Assembly: GCF_008831285.2 (NCBI RefSeq) | Contig: NC_045145.1 | Span: 18,846,802-18,910,801, forward strand | From: Nymphaea colorata | Taxonomy: Eukaryota > Streptophyta > Magnoliopsida > Nymphaeales > Nymphaeaceae | Reading direction: 5' to 3' | DNA length: 64,000 bases | Part shown: positions 23,390-37,399 of the stretch, one piece after another | Layout: every line of letters begins with the position of its first letter | Numbering within the stretch: the stretch's first letter is position 1 | Translations under genes and position numbers: made by a program | Notes under the pieces: generated by a model | The model's database searches: none | What the model was told of the DNA's origin: nothing | The model's input: only the letters and a program-made list of their open reading frames with translations

Positions 23390-26210
23390 AAAATTCTAGT
23401 CGACAGATGTTAATATTATCAAACTCTACTAACACCATCTAGTTTTCACTTTTCTGTTAAGGTCGTCACGTTGTCTTCCGCTCTTCCCCTAGTGAATAGT
23501 GCAGTCTAGTTTTTGGAACTTCATGTGCAGCTATGTATTCCTTGACGAAGACGTTTGTATGCCCTTCTATGCTTTTCAACATGTTAGGTATATGGATACT
23601 GAACAAGGCGCCAGCCTTTTTACTCTTTCAGTGGGCTAATGATCAGGAAACATTGGAACAATTCTGTGGAATCCGGAGCTTTTCATCACATTCGGCTACA
23701 CGACAAACAGCAGGTACTGGTCTTGGGATGACATTGAGACCAACTAATTAAATCGTCTACCACCACATATCAGTCAGAACTTGCAAGTGCACTAGCAGCA
23801 ACTGTTCCGACCTCCGCTGCTGCTCTGGACTGACGCTATTCTTAGAAGTGCAAATGCCATGGTGACTAACTATGATTCGCCACACGCAATCGAGGCAGAA
23901 ATGGCGGAGTATCGAAGCATCCAAACAACCTTCATGGAGTGAAGGAATCCACAGTTTCCACGTTATATGCGGAATACACAAATCCATCACCATCCTTGCT
24001 TTCAAGAATAACCTTACGAGTCGATAGCCGTCTGCTCAACGTGATCAATATACCAGCAACAAGGACGGTGCTCAAAGTTGTCATCTGTATCCCAAACCTG
24101 TCTCGCACCGAACCTTAATTTAGCAGGAGAAAGAGTTCCTCCTGGTTGACAATTCCACTGGCAGTATAATTCATGATCTTGATGGACTAGAAATATGGTG
24201 ATGCCCTGTTCCTAGTACACAGACAAGCACACACATAGAAAGAGAGGGAGAGAAATGTCTTGGAAAAGATCCAGGCAAGTGGGAGAAAAAAGAAGGATTA
24301 TGGGGTCCTCAAGCGGGTCCATGAAAATGATAGCTCAATGTCTGAAAAGGTTGCAGTTGTTCCCTTTTACATTACAGAGGCTTTCTTGATTTTTCTCGAG
24401 GTAGGAGGGTGGAGTTGGCCGACGTCTGAGCTTTTGCTTGTTCACGGGATTCGATTTCCGTGTGATGCTTCGCTTGCCGGCGCACATGCATGTTGAACAT
24501 CACGGAAAAGTGATCAATTCACGGATGCATTTGTTACTTTGGCGTGTTTCAAGTGGTAGAAGAACCGAACTTATTGTATTTTGTTTCCTTGTCCGAGATT
24601 TGGTGTCGATATTTTGCTTCTGGTGTTTCTACCGATGAATAAAAATCATGATGATGGTGGCTTCCGTATGGCTGTTCGACTTGGGGTAGATTGACATAAC
24701 AAGGTGAAATTGGTGAAATAAGCACGGGAGTTTAATAATAGTCTCCCTGTGCCTGAAACAACAATTACAAATAACATTCTTCTTATAATTTTGTTTCACG
24801 TTTTTTCTATTCCATTTACGGACGATAAGAAGCAGTTTTTGATCCAAATTCAAAAGACATCAAGCGGCCATGAGATGTACTAGTGTTGATTTATGGTATA
24901 GCAAGGGTTTCTGGTGTCTTTAGCAATTGTTTATGGTGTTTTCAACAACTGAGTGTAAGTTTTAGTCGTCCAGCAACATCGAACAGTCCGCTGATTTCAA
25001 TTCTTCTATATTTTTTAAACCTTTTCATTTTTCCATCGCAAGCTTGCATATAGCCTAAATACTAAGTCTTACAAAGCGCAGCCAAGTGTATAATTAGTTA
25101 ATTAAGCTAGACCACCGGCCACCGGCTGTTTGAAAATACTACAAAAGCTTAAGATTAGGTTAATTAGAGTCCGATCCACTCGAAAGTAAAAGAAGGGTCT
25201 TCCTTTTCTTTTTCTTATCAAATAACGACGAATGTGGGACCGGACAGTACAGAACCATAACAGGAAAAGGAATGGTAGGATTGAGTCTTGATTTAAAGGC
25301 TTTAAAAAACTTGCTACTCTTCACAATCCCTTTCTTGTTGTCTACCGGTCATGATAAAGTAGAAAGCTGTGATTTAGAAGAATTAGGCGTCAGTTTCTTT
25401 TTCTGAATGTTTCTCCCGCACCCCTTCCTTAACTTGGGCTTCACCAAAAGACAACTGAGGATCAAGTTTTCCTCGTTCAATCCAAGTTTCTTTTAATCTA
25501 TTTTCTAATGCATTTTCATTAAAAATAAATGTTTTCGAACAAATTAGTCTGATTGAAAAAGTGTACCATTTACAAGTTAATGTAATCTAAGTTTTTCCAA
25601 CACTCAGTAGAAAGGAAACATACGTAAACGTTCAAAAGAGTTGATCTAATTCACGTCTTCTACGAAAAAACATCTATCAAATTCTATTCACCAAAATCAC
25701 CTTATATTTTTTATTGTGTCCTAATTTGAAACCGATATCTCGATTAAAGCATGTTAAATACATAAGATTACAGACATTTCAGTGTCTTAAGTTTTTTATC
25801 CCGAGTTTTTAGGAGCAGTGATCAGGTACCCTTTCCGGAGTACTCCATTAGGAGCAGCTCTGAGAAGAGCGTGTTGAAAGGGCCTACCCTGAGTCCATGA
25901 CCTACAACTCGCGTCACCTGCGGGACTCTCTCTCTCTCTCTCTTTGGCCCCTTGCCCTCTAGCTTCCCATGGAAAGAAACGAGCTGGCCTGGTGATCTCT
26001 TGTGCATCTGTGCCAATCTCTCATCACCCCATGAGATCGCCTCTGCTTGTCTTCAATATTTGATCCCGATTGCAGCAAAGAAGGGAAAAAGAGGTGAAAG
26101 ACAGGAACGGAAAGAGAGTGTCGGAGGGAGATAGAGCGAGAACGAACAAGAAGCAAGGCGAGAAGTACCTCGTCCTGAAGTGCAAGGGGGGTGGTGGGGA
26201 GGGGCAGAAG
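23390..26210. other. Spacer and 5' region between the Alfin-like and WAV2 genes
   Basis: The left end is Alfin-like 3' UTR. The middle (about 24600-25800) is AT-rich with no recognisable gene on either strand. The right end is the WAV2 promoter and 5' UTR, with a CT tract at 25926-25944 and two short upstream ATG frames noted separately. Confidence 0.45.
25926..25944 (+). repeat. CT tract in the WAV2 upstream region
   Basis: A CT dinucleotide run lies about 270 bases before the WAV2 ATG. It resembles the tracts before KCP2 and the Alfin-like gene and may mark the transcription start region. Confidence 0.6.
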
Positions 26211-29200
26211 ATGGTGAATTACGTAAACGCCTTGTTGTATGGGGTAGGAGGGATCGTGGTGGCGGGGATGTCACTGCTGGTGGCTCTTCAGGAGAAGTTG
26301 GTCTACGTGCCCGTGGTCCCTGGCCTCACCAAGGGGTACCCAATCACCCCGGCCCGCCTTCATCTCAAGTTCGAGGATGTCTGGCTCCGATCCTCTGATG
26401 GCGTCCGCCTCCACGCCTGGTTCATTAAGCTCTTCCCAGATTGTAGAGGTAAAGGGAACCCTACCTCTCTCCCGCTGTTTGTCTCTTCCTTCGCCTGTCC
26501 CTTTTTTTGTCTTTGGTTTCCTTTCTGTATTCGACTTGCTTGGGGTAAGCCAACAAAAGGTTTCATGCTGGATCACGGTCTCTGCGTACTCAGTGCCAGC
26601 TCTGAACTCTCTCACATTGCTGATTTCATGCATTTTTTCCTCTCTATCTTGCCTGCTCTGATTTGTTGCATTTGTTCTCTTGCCTTCTCTAAAGTGAATC
26701 CGTCATGTCTCGTAGTTTTGGGGGAAACGAGTAGTTGTGAGATATTGAGTTGCGACGGAGCAACAATTTTCTTGGTAGAGTGTTCTGTAAATGTATTCCC
26801 AACTTTGAAGAGGATGTGACGAAAATATGGTTAGGATTTTCATTTTGGAACTTTTGCAGCTGAGACAAGCGCATGGAAAGGCCTGGTAATGTTGTGAAGA
26901 GTTTTGAATTGGATATTACTTTCACCCACCAGATGTTAATGTGGCTTGTACGGATGTTTCCAGCGTTGATCATTTTCTAGTGGAATGGAGATACCAATTG
27001 AATCTGAAAATTTTATTCAAATGTGCTGCTGGAATTTGTTGTCTGATCATATGCTTACTGTAAGAATGTTAATAGTCTGTTGAGTGGGCATCCAATGGAA
27101 GGGTAGTTCATGATTGAATGTCTAGTTGCTTCCAACTGAAAGACACCGTACAGGATCTATGATTCTGAAAGTTATCCTAAATGGATAAAGCTACTTTGGA
27201 GGGTCGTTTCTGTTTTTCTTTCACTGATGAACATTGCGAAAGTTATGTTCTGTAATGTTTTTAAAGCGTCCAAATGTAGGTTGACATGATAACTTGTTGA
27301 GGTTTGACTTTGGCTTCATTCTTACAATTTTATAAGTCGGCCCCTTTTGTCACTCTTTAGACAACTTTCTTCATCAAAAAATGCCCTCAGACGATATAAA
27401 AATAAATATCACTGCACTCGATTACCTTTACAATTATATACAAGAAGAAATTCAACATTATCAAGTCTGCCTCTAATAACAGGTCTAACTTTAAAGGTAT
27501 ACAAGTTTAACTGCCTGTCCAACTCAAGATGGTGCAGTGGATACCATGTGGTCTGTTTTGTGAATGTACTAATCTAACTTTTAAGTTGTTCTCAAAGATT
27601 TACCAGATAGACTGGGTTAGGTGCAATCACAACCTATCTTGCCATAAGATTATATAGAAACCCAACCAAGATATCACCAGGTAAGCCAAAGTATGAAACT
27701 ATCGAATAGCTGTCTGCATACTCTACGGTCATCAGGCAATTTTCCTTCTGTATATTGAGCTTGTGACTGTTAAACAGGATGATATCCAAGGTCTATATAA
27801 TATTTGAGTCTAGTTGGACTATCAAAATTGCTGAGTACTTTTGTGAGGAGAGTTAGCAATGCAGTGTGTTTAGATCCTTTGTTTCAAGAAGCTTTCCAAG
27901 TTTTTGTTTCACCTGCTCAATATCACACATCCTCTCGTGTAATTTGATAACTTTGGTTGATTCTAGGTTGTTTTGTTGTTGATCTAAAATTTTCAAACCA
28001 TGCTAATCGTTACTCCTTATGGCCATGCAATTTCCTGGCTCGATGGCATATATTCCTCAGGATCATTCACCCTTGGAATTTTTTCAATGCATCACTCAGA
28101 TTGTCATGAGAAGAATGTCTCTTACATTAAGTTGCCAAAGCATCTATTCTAATTCCTGCAACTGCAAGCAATTTATTTCTAGTGATTATGTCTGCGACAT
28201 GAATTTTTTATACATAGTCAATGTCAATCTATGGAGTGTGCCCTTTGAAACTTAACATCTCTTCATGTCTTTAATTAAGATACTCATCTACAAAGTATAA
28301 ACCATTGCTGTCCCTGAACAAGTAGTCATTGTTATCTATAAAGAAGTAATCCAACTAAATTTCATGTATATCTTTCCTTGGACATTGTCTATTGCCACTC
28401 AAAGATTATTTGACACGCTAGATGACAATATGAAGCATATTCGCAAATGCACAAACCTGAAAAGAAGAAAATCGGGAACATGATTAGACAATCCATGATC
28501 AAACAATCTTTTCTGGAATTTGTCATGACCTGAGCTTCCTTAATATTGGCAACTTTTTCCTTAGCATATCGTATGGAATATTTTCTACAATGGAGTAGTG
28601 AGTTATGGCTTCTAAGATGTATAGTATTTCAATGGCACCATTGTTTTTCAAAGATGCAATGACATTAATTTTAGGGTGTTTTTTTTTTTTGCTAATAAGG
28701 GACTGTTGCAATAGGATTTTATTACATATTTATGCCTTGAATTTGGTGTGTAAGTTGCACATAGGCTCAGAATAGAAAACTATTCTGGAATATCAGAAAA
28801 ATTCACTGCCGCTTTCTATTTTTGAGCATAAAATCATACATGTATACTCTAAGTGCATTGTACATTTATGTATGTCTGCTCCTATGCTTTAGATACAAAA
28901 GTTTGTTGTCCTACTCATTTGTCATTTTCGTTGTGGATAATATTGTTGTATGAAAATTTCTTATTACTTTTGGTTCACTTTTGTGATGTATCCCTGGTGT
29001 CTTGTACTTCTAAACATAGAAAAGTTTCATCTTTTGATATTTGCAGGGCCAACGCTCCTTTTCTTTCAAGAAAATGCTGGCAGTATCCTATGCGACCAAT
29101 TTAAAAAATCTTTCGATAATTTGCTTGCAAATAAAAGATTTGTCATTCCTGGTTCTTGCAGAAAGGCCTTTACTATTTTCCTGTAGATATTGCTCATCGT

Positions 29201-31447
29201 CTGGAGTACATTCGCATAATGCTGCAACAATTGCAATGCAATGTTTTCATGCTATCATATAGAGGGTATGGATTTTCTCCACACTGAATGGTTAACTAGG
29301 AATTTTTGCCTTTTAGCATTCATTCCATGATATTTTGTTAATGACCTTATTACTCATGCATATCAGATATGGAGCAAGCGAAGGCTATCCTTCCCAACAT
29401 GGTATTATTAAAGATGCCCAGGTTTTGTTTTCCCATCCAAATGTTTGCAAACCACGTACTTTACCTTTTTTAGTCTGGAGTAATGGCAAATTTGCTAAGA
29501 TATGTTTGACTCATAAATATTTTCCATCAGGCAGCATTGGATCATCTAACTCAACGTACTGACATTGACACTTCTAAGATCATTGTGTTTGGAAGATCTC
29601 TTGGAGGTGCTGTTGGTGCAGCTCTGGCAAAAAACAACCCTGATAAGGTGCTCACTCTTTATCCTGTTTTTGTTGTTGTTCTTTTGTTTCTTTCTTTATT
29701 TGTTGGCTGCTTTCCCGTGTTAGTGCAACTTCTGATCATATGAAAAGGAAAAACATTTTTTTTTTGTTTTTTGTATAAATTATTGTCTATAAAGCAGTTC
29801 AAATACCTATTTTCATGTTTGTTTCCTGGGACAAAAGCACTTGCGGAGCCAAGCATCAGGATTCCAGGACAGAGGCTACGTGCAAAAGAATTCTGCATTT
29901 CTGTAAAATATTCTGGGGCAGAAGCTGTTGCATTTATGAGCGTGACTCATTTTGGTCTTTGATTGTTTTGAGTTACTTTATGTGTCATAAGAAATATCTT
30001 TTACTTTCCATTTAGATGCATTATTCTAGTCTGGAATTTTTTTTGGACCATTCATTTATTTATGTTTATTATGTTTTTTAGTGTAACTGGAGTGGACTAC
30101 ATGCTGTTGGGTCATATCCATGTTTTCTGTCTTTGATTTGCAATTGCTGCCAATGGCCAGTCTAATTGCTGCATATTTGGATTTCACTTTCAGAAAAACC
30201 GTGGATAGCATGACAAAGATTATTAAGCATCTGCAGCCCATTATGTTGATTGCTTCTTCTGAGTCCACATACCAAGTTGTTGAACCTCAAAAAGTGTTTA
30301 CTTTTTGCCAGTAAACAGTTTGATTTCAGTGGAGAGAGACAAACGAAATGGTACTGAAGAAGAATTGACAAGAAAATGAAAAACAGTTGTCCCTGATGGG
30401 AGACGTTATGCTGCTGAACTCATGTCTTGTTGGTGCTGATAAATTTGATAATCTTACATGTCATGGCATGAGTTCTTATTCACAAAGGGTTATAATGAAT
30501 AGTTATCTGGCAAACCTTTTTCTTGACTCATATGAATTGTGATGATTGTCATAATTTTTTTTTTTCTTGTGTCTAATGTTGTTAATGCTTGACACTAGAG
30601 TATCTCTCGTGGAATGGGGTGGTTAAACATAGCATCGCTACTGAAAATTGGAGAACAACATTCACGTAGCAAAAGCAGCAAACTTTAACTAGGCCAACTC
30701 TCATATATTCCTATTTACAGGTTTCGGCATTGATATTGGAGAACACTTTCACTTCTGTCCTGGATATGGCAGGCGTTCTTCTACCTTTCTTGAGGTGGTT
30801 CATTGGAAGTACTGCATTCAAGGGGCCAAAGATTCTCAATTTTCTTGTTCGCTCTCCCTGGAATACGGTTGAAATCATTGATAAGGTGCAATTTCATTGT
30901 ACTTTTTTTTCTATGTCGACGCCTCCATCTTTTGTTGAGCAAAACTTGAACTAGTATCACACTACTGAGATTTAGCTGTGGTGCATCTCTGCTGGATACC
31001 AAAAGCTAGAATGAATCGAAGAGCGTTTTTCTTTATTTCAATCAAAATTTAAGCATTTGAGGCATTTTCCTATTCCTCTTTCCTTTATAATCATGTATTT
31101 TGTAGAAACAGGGAACTCAATGGCTTCTGCAGAGCTTTCAGTCCCAGGGCTTTACATTGACTTGTTTGGTTTTATTTGTTCAGATCAAACAACCAATCCT
31201 CTTCCTATCCGGCTTGCAAGATGAGATGGTGCCTCCAGCTCACATGCGGATGCTTTATGAGAAAGCGTCTTCAAGTAATTCACGTACTTTATTTGTAGAC
31301 TTCCCCGATGGGATGCACATGGACACTTGGTTGTCAGGTGCAGAGCGTTATTGGAGATCAATTCAGTTATTTTTTATGCGATATCTTCCACAGGCGGAGG
31401 CGCAGATGGTGCGCCCTGTAGGTGATTCCATACATGAAGGTACATAA
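26211..31447 (+). CDS. WAV2: WAV2/BEM46-type alpha/beta hydrolase, seven exons
   Basis: Exons 26211-26448, 29047-29082 (36-bp microexon), 29187-29265, 29367-29421, 29531-29647, 30721-30885 and 31184-31447 give 317 residues. A hydrophobic N-terminal segment (GVGGIVVAGMSLLVAL) is a probable membrane anchor. The hydrolase fold follows: PTLLFFQENAGN, NVFMLSYRGYGASEGYPSQ, the nucleophile elbow GRSLGG with S159, then GLQDEMVPP (D243) and GMHMDTW (H275), so the Ser-Asp-His triad is complete. The protein follows Arabidopsis WAVY GROWTH 2 closely (ENTFTS.LDMAGVLLPFL, RSPW, HMDTWLSG). WAV2 is reported to restrain root bending in response to environmental signals; its substrate is unknown. Intron 1 is 2.6 kb. 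The start is the first ATG in frame; the open frame extends upstream but only without an ATG. Confidence 0.94.
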
Positions 31448-31751
31448 AGTATATGCTCGCTATTTCAGCAAAACACTCTTGGTTCTTAAAGAACCGAAGA
31501 TACTAGAAAGAAGGAAAGAAAAACTATAAGGCGGTCTATTTATTTTAAGATTTTAGTGTCTTCAATGGAAGGTTACTGTGAACAGCATAATATCTTACCC
31601 GCCGATCTCCTGTCTGACTGGTCTCTCAGGGGCATGTCTTTTTAGGCTTTTTGTGACAGCCTCTTAAATGGGCCAAAAGCTTTGGTCCCATTATGTCTTT
31701 TACTGAGAATTTGATCTTAATAGTCTTAATCTTTCCATGCGACAGTTGTAG

Positions 31752-31805
<54 letters not shown>

Positions 31806-33052
31806 GGTTCTGGTGGAGCTCTAGGTACCAACTCATGATGAAATTAAGCTATTTCTGTATTCATTTAAAAAAACTACTTTTCTTTTCTTTCTCATTGGAG
31901 ATAGTTCTACATTTCTCAATAAATCTTTTATCCTTACAACTCATGCTCCCTTTTTTATCCTCGTGGAAAAGTGCTCCCAAATGATGCTCATCACTTCAAG
32001 GCTTAGGCATTTAAGATCCTTCTAACTTAGACTAGGTAAATTGCTAGAGGAAGTGGTAAGAGGGATTCTGTACCTAATTAACTATTTTCCTTACAAATGC
32101 TAAAGCTCGGTATTTAGTGTTTGACTTATTATAGCGGGTAGATCCATCAATTGAACTTTTGCTTTCTTTGTGTGACAAATTTCAGACATTCAAGAAAAGT
32201 TATGAATGGTTCAAGACAGCTAACGGAAGTGTGAATCATGAAGATCTAGCGCACCAAAACCTGCTACAATGCTTTAACGATTGCAGAACCCATAAGATCT
32301 CTCTGGAGAAAATTCCTTTTTCCCTTGGGCTCCTCCTTTTATGTGAAGTCCAGGTTTGTAATGCAGATGCTGAACAGAGATGTTCCCCGCCAGTGTTCTC
32401 TTCACATCTCTGTAAAATGTTATTAATTGTGTTCCGGAATGTTGATGACAAAATCACGATTTGGAAACTGCCATTATTTGATTGTGCTGTATTGTTCACG
32501 ACAAGATGCCGTTCCATCATATTGTTTACTTCCTATTTGTTTCTCCATTCAAGCACGCAAATACCCAAGGGCCCAAATCCAGAGCCACGGTCCAATCTTC
32601 AATATCAAACCGTCTGAAAGCCTTGAATTCCTACCTTTTGCTTTCTATGTCGAGTATCCAGTGTTGGCCATATAAATACTGATGAAGGTGGCATTTCATT
32701 CCTTTCAACAGACCCAGATGTTGGATCAAAGCGGTTCAGACTCGGAGATAATCAATTACAGGATGCTGGCTAATGGCACTGCTAATCATGCCGCAACTTA
32801 AGATCTAAAAAAAACATGCCGACTTTTGAGTTTCAAACTTCTGAACACGTGAAAATTTTAACACGGGATGAACAGCATTGATGAAGCTAAAGATATTGCT
32901 TCTCATTCAAAACCACTTATTGACGTTCTCACTAGGGAAAGGGCCGGTCTCCACGAGACTTGAAGCACTTTTTTTTCTTGCACGGAGACAGCAGGAGGCC
33001 AGGTACAAGGCGACAGACTTCATAACCACAATGTTGTATCAGGTCAATTATT
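31448..33052. other. Spacer between convergent WAV2 and GARS genes
   Basis: Both 3' UTRs must lie here. A long TC microsatellite sits at 31758-31802. The 152-codon open stretch at 32159-32617 has no recognisable family motif and is probably chance. No RNA gene is evident. Confidence 0.45.
31758..31802. repeat. TC microsatellite downstream of WAV2
   Basis: A near-perfect TC run of about 22 units lies about 310 bases after the WAV2 stop. It probably falls in or just beyond the 3' UTR. Confidence 0.9.
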
Positions 33053-36000
33053 TTATACTGAGAGAGGCGAATCCTCTTTCAGCGCCCGCCAGCCAATGTC
33101 TTTCCGGAAGAAGCCCTCCGGCCAGTCTACTTCATTCACGGCTAAATATGCTTTATCACGTGCCTCGGATATGTTCTTCCCCGTGGCTGTCACTCCAAGG
33201 ACACGCCCGCCGGTTGCTATAAAATTCCCGGCAGCATCCACTGAAGTTCCTGCATGAAAAATCTTTACATGTGGAGCCACAAGCTCGGCCTCGTCCAGGT
33301 TCCTGATGATGGTACCTTTCTTGTAATCTCCAGGGTACCCTTTGCTTGCCATGACTACCACCATGGCTGGCTCTGAAGACCAACTCAACGACACATCGGA
33401 CAACCGGCCTTTGCACGCTGCAACTAAAGCTTGAGCAAGATCTGATTCAAGTCGCATCATCAAAACCTGCGCACGGCGCCTCAGGGTCATTGGAGCTATC
33501 ATAAAGCAAGCAAACAAAAGCATGCGATGACGTTCAAAGGCTTATCGTTTCGCTGTAAAAGTTTTACAAAGAAAACTGAAAAGAAACATATTTTGAACAT
33601 TTACAAAATATGCAACTCCTTTACACGTAAAAAATTCATGGCATTAAAATAGATACATTTTTTTGGACATCAGCATTTTACATCTTTTGTGCATGATATC
33701 ATACTTCTCTGGGAAATTGTGTGGAAGTATCCCCGACCCGGGTCTCAGAAAAAAAACAAAGAAAAGAACAAACAAAAACCCGTGGCCAGTTCGTGAAATG
33801 GTGAAATGGAGCCACACTATCATGGTGAGAGATGCGTTAAGATTAACACTCATGCGTCTAAGAGAAAGCAAATGCAGTTGCAATCTAAACACGACATTAG
33901 AATCCACAACAGGTTGTATTTCGTTTTAGAAGCATAAGATTCTTTGATGATAAGAGACTCATGCAGTTTAACTTAAACAGGTTTACCATTAACATGAGGT
34001 TTAGCTTCTAAGTTCTAAGAAGCTCAACTGCTCAAAATATAAGTATCATTCAAATCAAGGTGTAATGCATTCGTTTTCAATATTTGTTCAATGTGAAATT
34101 GAATCCCTTATAGATGTTTAACTAAGTGAAGATATATTCGTGATTGATATACATTCGTCATTTGCTTTACACAAATCGAAGATAGTAGCTTCTACTTTTC
34201 TCCCGTTTGTCTTGGACTGGTAGTTCAGATGTATATATCATACTTAAATACAGTAAGCATCTTCTTAACCCTCCCCTAAGTACAGTATCTTGTATATGAA
34301 ATGTATCTTGAAATTGTCAGAACAGTTAGCTTTCTAAAGCGACATAGGAGTACAGGAAAGAGTTTTTTTTTTTTTTTGCTGCAACAAGTGGATGACCATC
34401 AAAACAAGATTAGTTCAGTCCTTATGAAATGAAACCAATAGTGACATACATGATACTTCCACATTTTTAGTTTAAGTTAACAGAAATCACAGATTTGTGA
34501 TCCACGATCACCAGTCAAGATATCATGCAGGATGGTGTAGGGGAAGTTTTCATGAAAGACAACAAGCCAGTACACAAAATGGTACACATTTCAACAAGGT
34601 AAACTATTAACAAAAATAAATAGAAGAGAACAAATTCCAAGAAACAAGTAAAAACTCCCCAAGTAATAAAGGAAAAAAAAAAAATTAAGCTAATTAACAT
34701 TTACCTGGCATTCGGGATCTCCAAACCGAACATTATATTCAACAAGCTTTGGTAGACCAGACTTCTTATCAATCATCAACCCTGCGTATAAAACACCCAC
34801 AAATTTGTGGCCTTCTGCAGCCATCCCCTTTACAGTGGGAACTATAATTGTTTCCATTACAAGTGACTGTAATTCTTTTGTCAACACCGGGGCAGGTGAA
34901 TAAGCTCCCATTCCACCAGTGTTTGGACCAGTGTCACCATCACCCACTCGCTTATGGTCCTGTGCAGATTCAAGAGGTATGGCATTCTCACCATCCACAA
35001 GAGCAAAAAATGAAGCTTCTTCTCCTTCCAAGAATTCCTCAATAATGACTTTGCCCCCAGCAGAACCAAAGATTCCTTTGACAAGCATATTGTCAACAGC
35101 TTCATAGGCCTCCTCTAAGGTCATAGCAACAACGACGCCCTTCCCTGCTGCTAATCCATCAGCCTTCACAACAATAGGTGCCCCTTGCTCCTTGATGTAC
35201 TTTTTAGCATCCAACGGATCTGTAAAAGTTTTGTACTGCATATTTTATTACAGTAAGAAAAATTAACCATAGTTGATAAAATTCATGAAACATAATAACG
35301 TGCATGGTAAATGAAAAGTAACACCCAGCTTTTGAAAGTCCCAATGGTGCTTGTAGATCAAGCAACAAGACACCCTCTAAGCACATCAGATGTTCAGCGA
35401 CAGATAATGCCTGACATGAGAATTAAAACATTATTGAGATCTATTTTTGCTATCATAAGATGGCTCCTAGCCAGAAAATTGGGCAGGCTAGCCCAGATTT
35501 AGGCATATACAATTGCATATATTCCTTAGCCCCTGCAAAAGGTCCACCTAAAATGCTTGTACAAAATGAAAAACCAACCTACAATTCCATGCCCATGGTC
35601 CGAACAAGTTATAGTCTTAACTCATACACCTAAATCATCTAATATGCATGAAGTCCAGCATTAAAGAAATTTGGAAATGCAACAGACAGATCTGATAAAT
35701 GTACAATATTTAATGTAAATGTAATCTGCAACACAAGCAAGAACAACAAGGCCAACAACAAATAATAGGATAATCCACGAAAGTCCACATTTTTAACCCA
35801 ACCGTAATGATCAAGGAATTGTAAAGTAAGTCGGTAGTAACAATAACAAAAGACCACTACTGGTTGCCCTTTCCATTATCAAATCCATACTTTACGACCA
35901 CAAAATGGAAAATATTGAAACATACTCATCTAGTTACAGAGAAATTCTTGACAGGATAGAACACCTTAGCAGTAGGAATCCCGTATTTATCACACAACTT

Positions 36001-37399
36001 CTTCATGAAGTCTTTTGACCCTTCTAATGCTGCAGCCTCTGACGAAGGGCCAAAGGTCGGGATTCCAGCCTTAACAAGATCATTTGCAAGACCAGCAACC
36101 AAAGGAGCCTCTGGGCCTATCAAAACCAATCCAACTGACCACTTCTGACAGAAAGCTACAACAGCTGAACTGTCTGAAACATCAAGGTCTGGTACACAAG
36201 TCGCATTCCCTGAACTGGAAATGCCTGCATTTCCAGGTGCACAAAAGACTGCATCACAAGATGGTGACCGTTGCAATGCGTAACACAAAGCATGCTCCCT
36301 ACCCCCGCCTCCAATGACCAATGCAACAACTCGGTCTCCTGTAATGTAAACACCCAATTCAACCATCTGTCTTTGATTTGCCAAATGAAGGGAAAGGGAA
36401 AATTAAAAAGCAGACCCGAATTGACATAAGAAAAAAAAAGAACAAGATAAGATCTCTGAGATATAACAAGATAATTTCTTTCTTCGTATGCCCACCTCTC
36501 CTAGTTTTCTGGAAAAGTGGTTCATGTAGCTTTACTCATCTAGGCAATGCTTATGCAATATAAGCTGATGAAAGTCTTACCCATATAGTAATAATCAATA
36601 TAAGGAACAAATACTTCAAAAAAAAAAAGTCCAAATCTATAGTTAGTTCAATCAAGCTACGGCAGCAACCTCCGAATCTGACGTATAGGTATAGGTTGAA
36701 CTTGAAGTGTTGAATCGTCAAGAGCATCAGAATTAATATGTCGTAAGGACGCAATGAGAGGCCCAAAGGAATCAGGAGCCGCCTCGTTAAAGGATCAGAC
36801 ACAACAGTTCAGACATAATTTAATTGGATTGAATCAAATCAGTCGGACTCGACAATGCAAAAAAGCGAAACTTATAGCAGAATGTGTGAAGAACACATCC
36901 TGCATGTGAAAAAGAAATTACTTCACACAATCTAAAGAATGAAAACAGATTACCTAAGGATCCTCGAAACTGTTGAACAACATGCACCGAACAAGGTCGA
37001 CGATAACAAGCAGAAAAAACTTCAGAACCATATAAACGAAGTAAGGAAAAGTAACTTGGTCAATCAGAAGAAGAAAGCAAGTTCATCAGAATGGGACGGC
37101 CTCGCCGCTTTCCGGCACCCACGAATCCACCACCCAAGTTTGCACTATGACTCACCAGAGGAACCATTTTCGGCCTTAACTGCGGCCCCCGACATGGACC
37201 TCACCACCGGGAAACCCATGGGCAGTCGCCTTGAGAAGCTTGCTCCGCCGCACTGCAACTTCTTCACCCCACCAAAGCACGACTCTTGACTCTCGCCAAA
37301 GAACGCCAAAGAATGCCGGAGCTTCCCACCATCGTACTTCCGAGGGAGGAGGCTTCCTTGGAAACCCACAACCCTAACGTTGCAGGAGAGGCTAGCCAT
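33053..37399 (-). CDS. PUR2: Phosphoribosylamine-glycine ligase (GARS), plastid-targeted, four exons
   Basis: Exons on minus: 37399-37156, 36338-35965, 35235-34705 and 33466-33053, encoding 520 residues. The enzyme makes glycinamide ribonucleotide from 5-phosphoribosylamine, glycine and ATP, the second step of de novo purine synthesis. The first ~75 residues (basic, Ser-rich, [13 protein letters not shown]) are a transit peptide, as expected for plastid purine synthesis. The N domain starts with [14 protein letters not shown] (85-99). The ATP-grasp domain includes [12 protein letters not shown] (229-240), [37 protein letters not shown] and [12 protein letters not shown] (373-383). The C domain has [34 protein letters not shown] and AR.KAYLAV. 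All expected blocks are present and the length fits plant GARS. No anomaly is seen. Confidence 0.96.

Noticed and set aside
26070-26210. N-terminal extension of WAV2
   Set aside because: The frame is open upstream but contains no ATG; family alignment starts at MVNYVNALLYG (26211).
32159-32617. 152-codon open stretch between WAV2 and GARS
   Set aside because: No family motif, and it lies in the 3' spacer of convergent genes.
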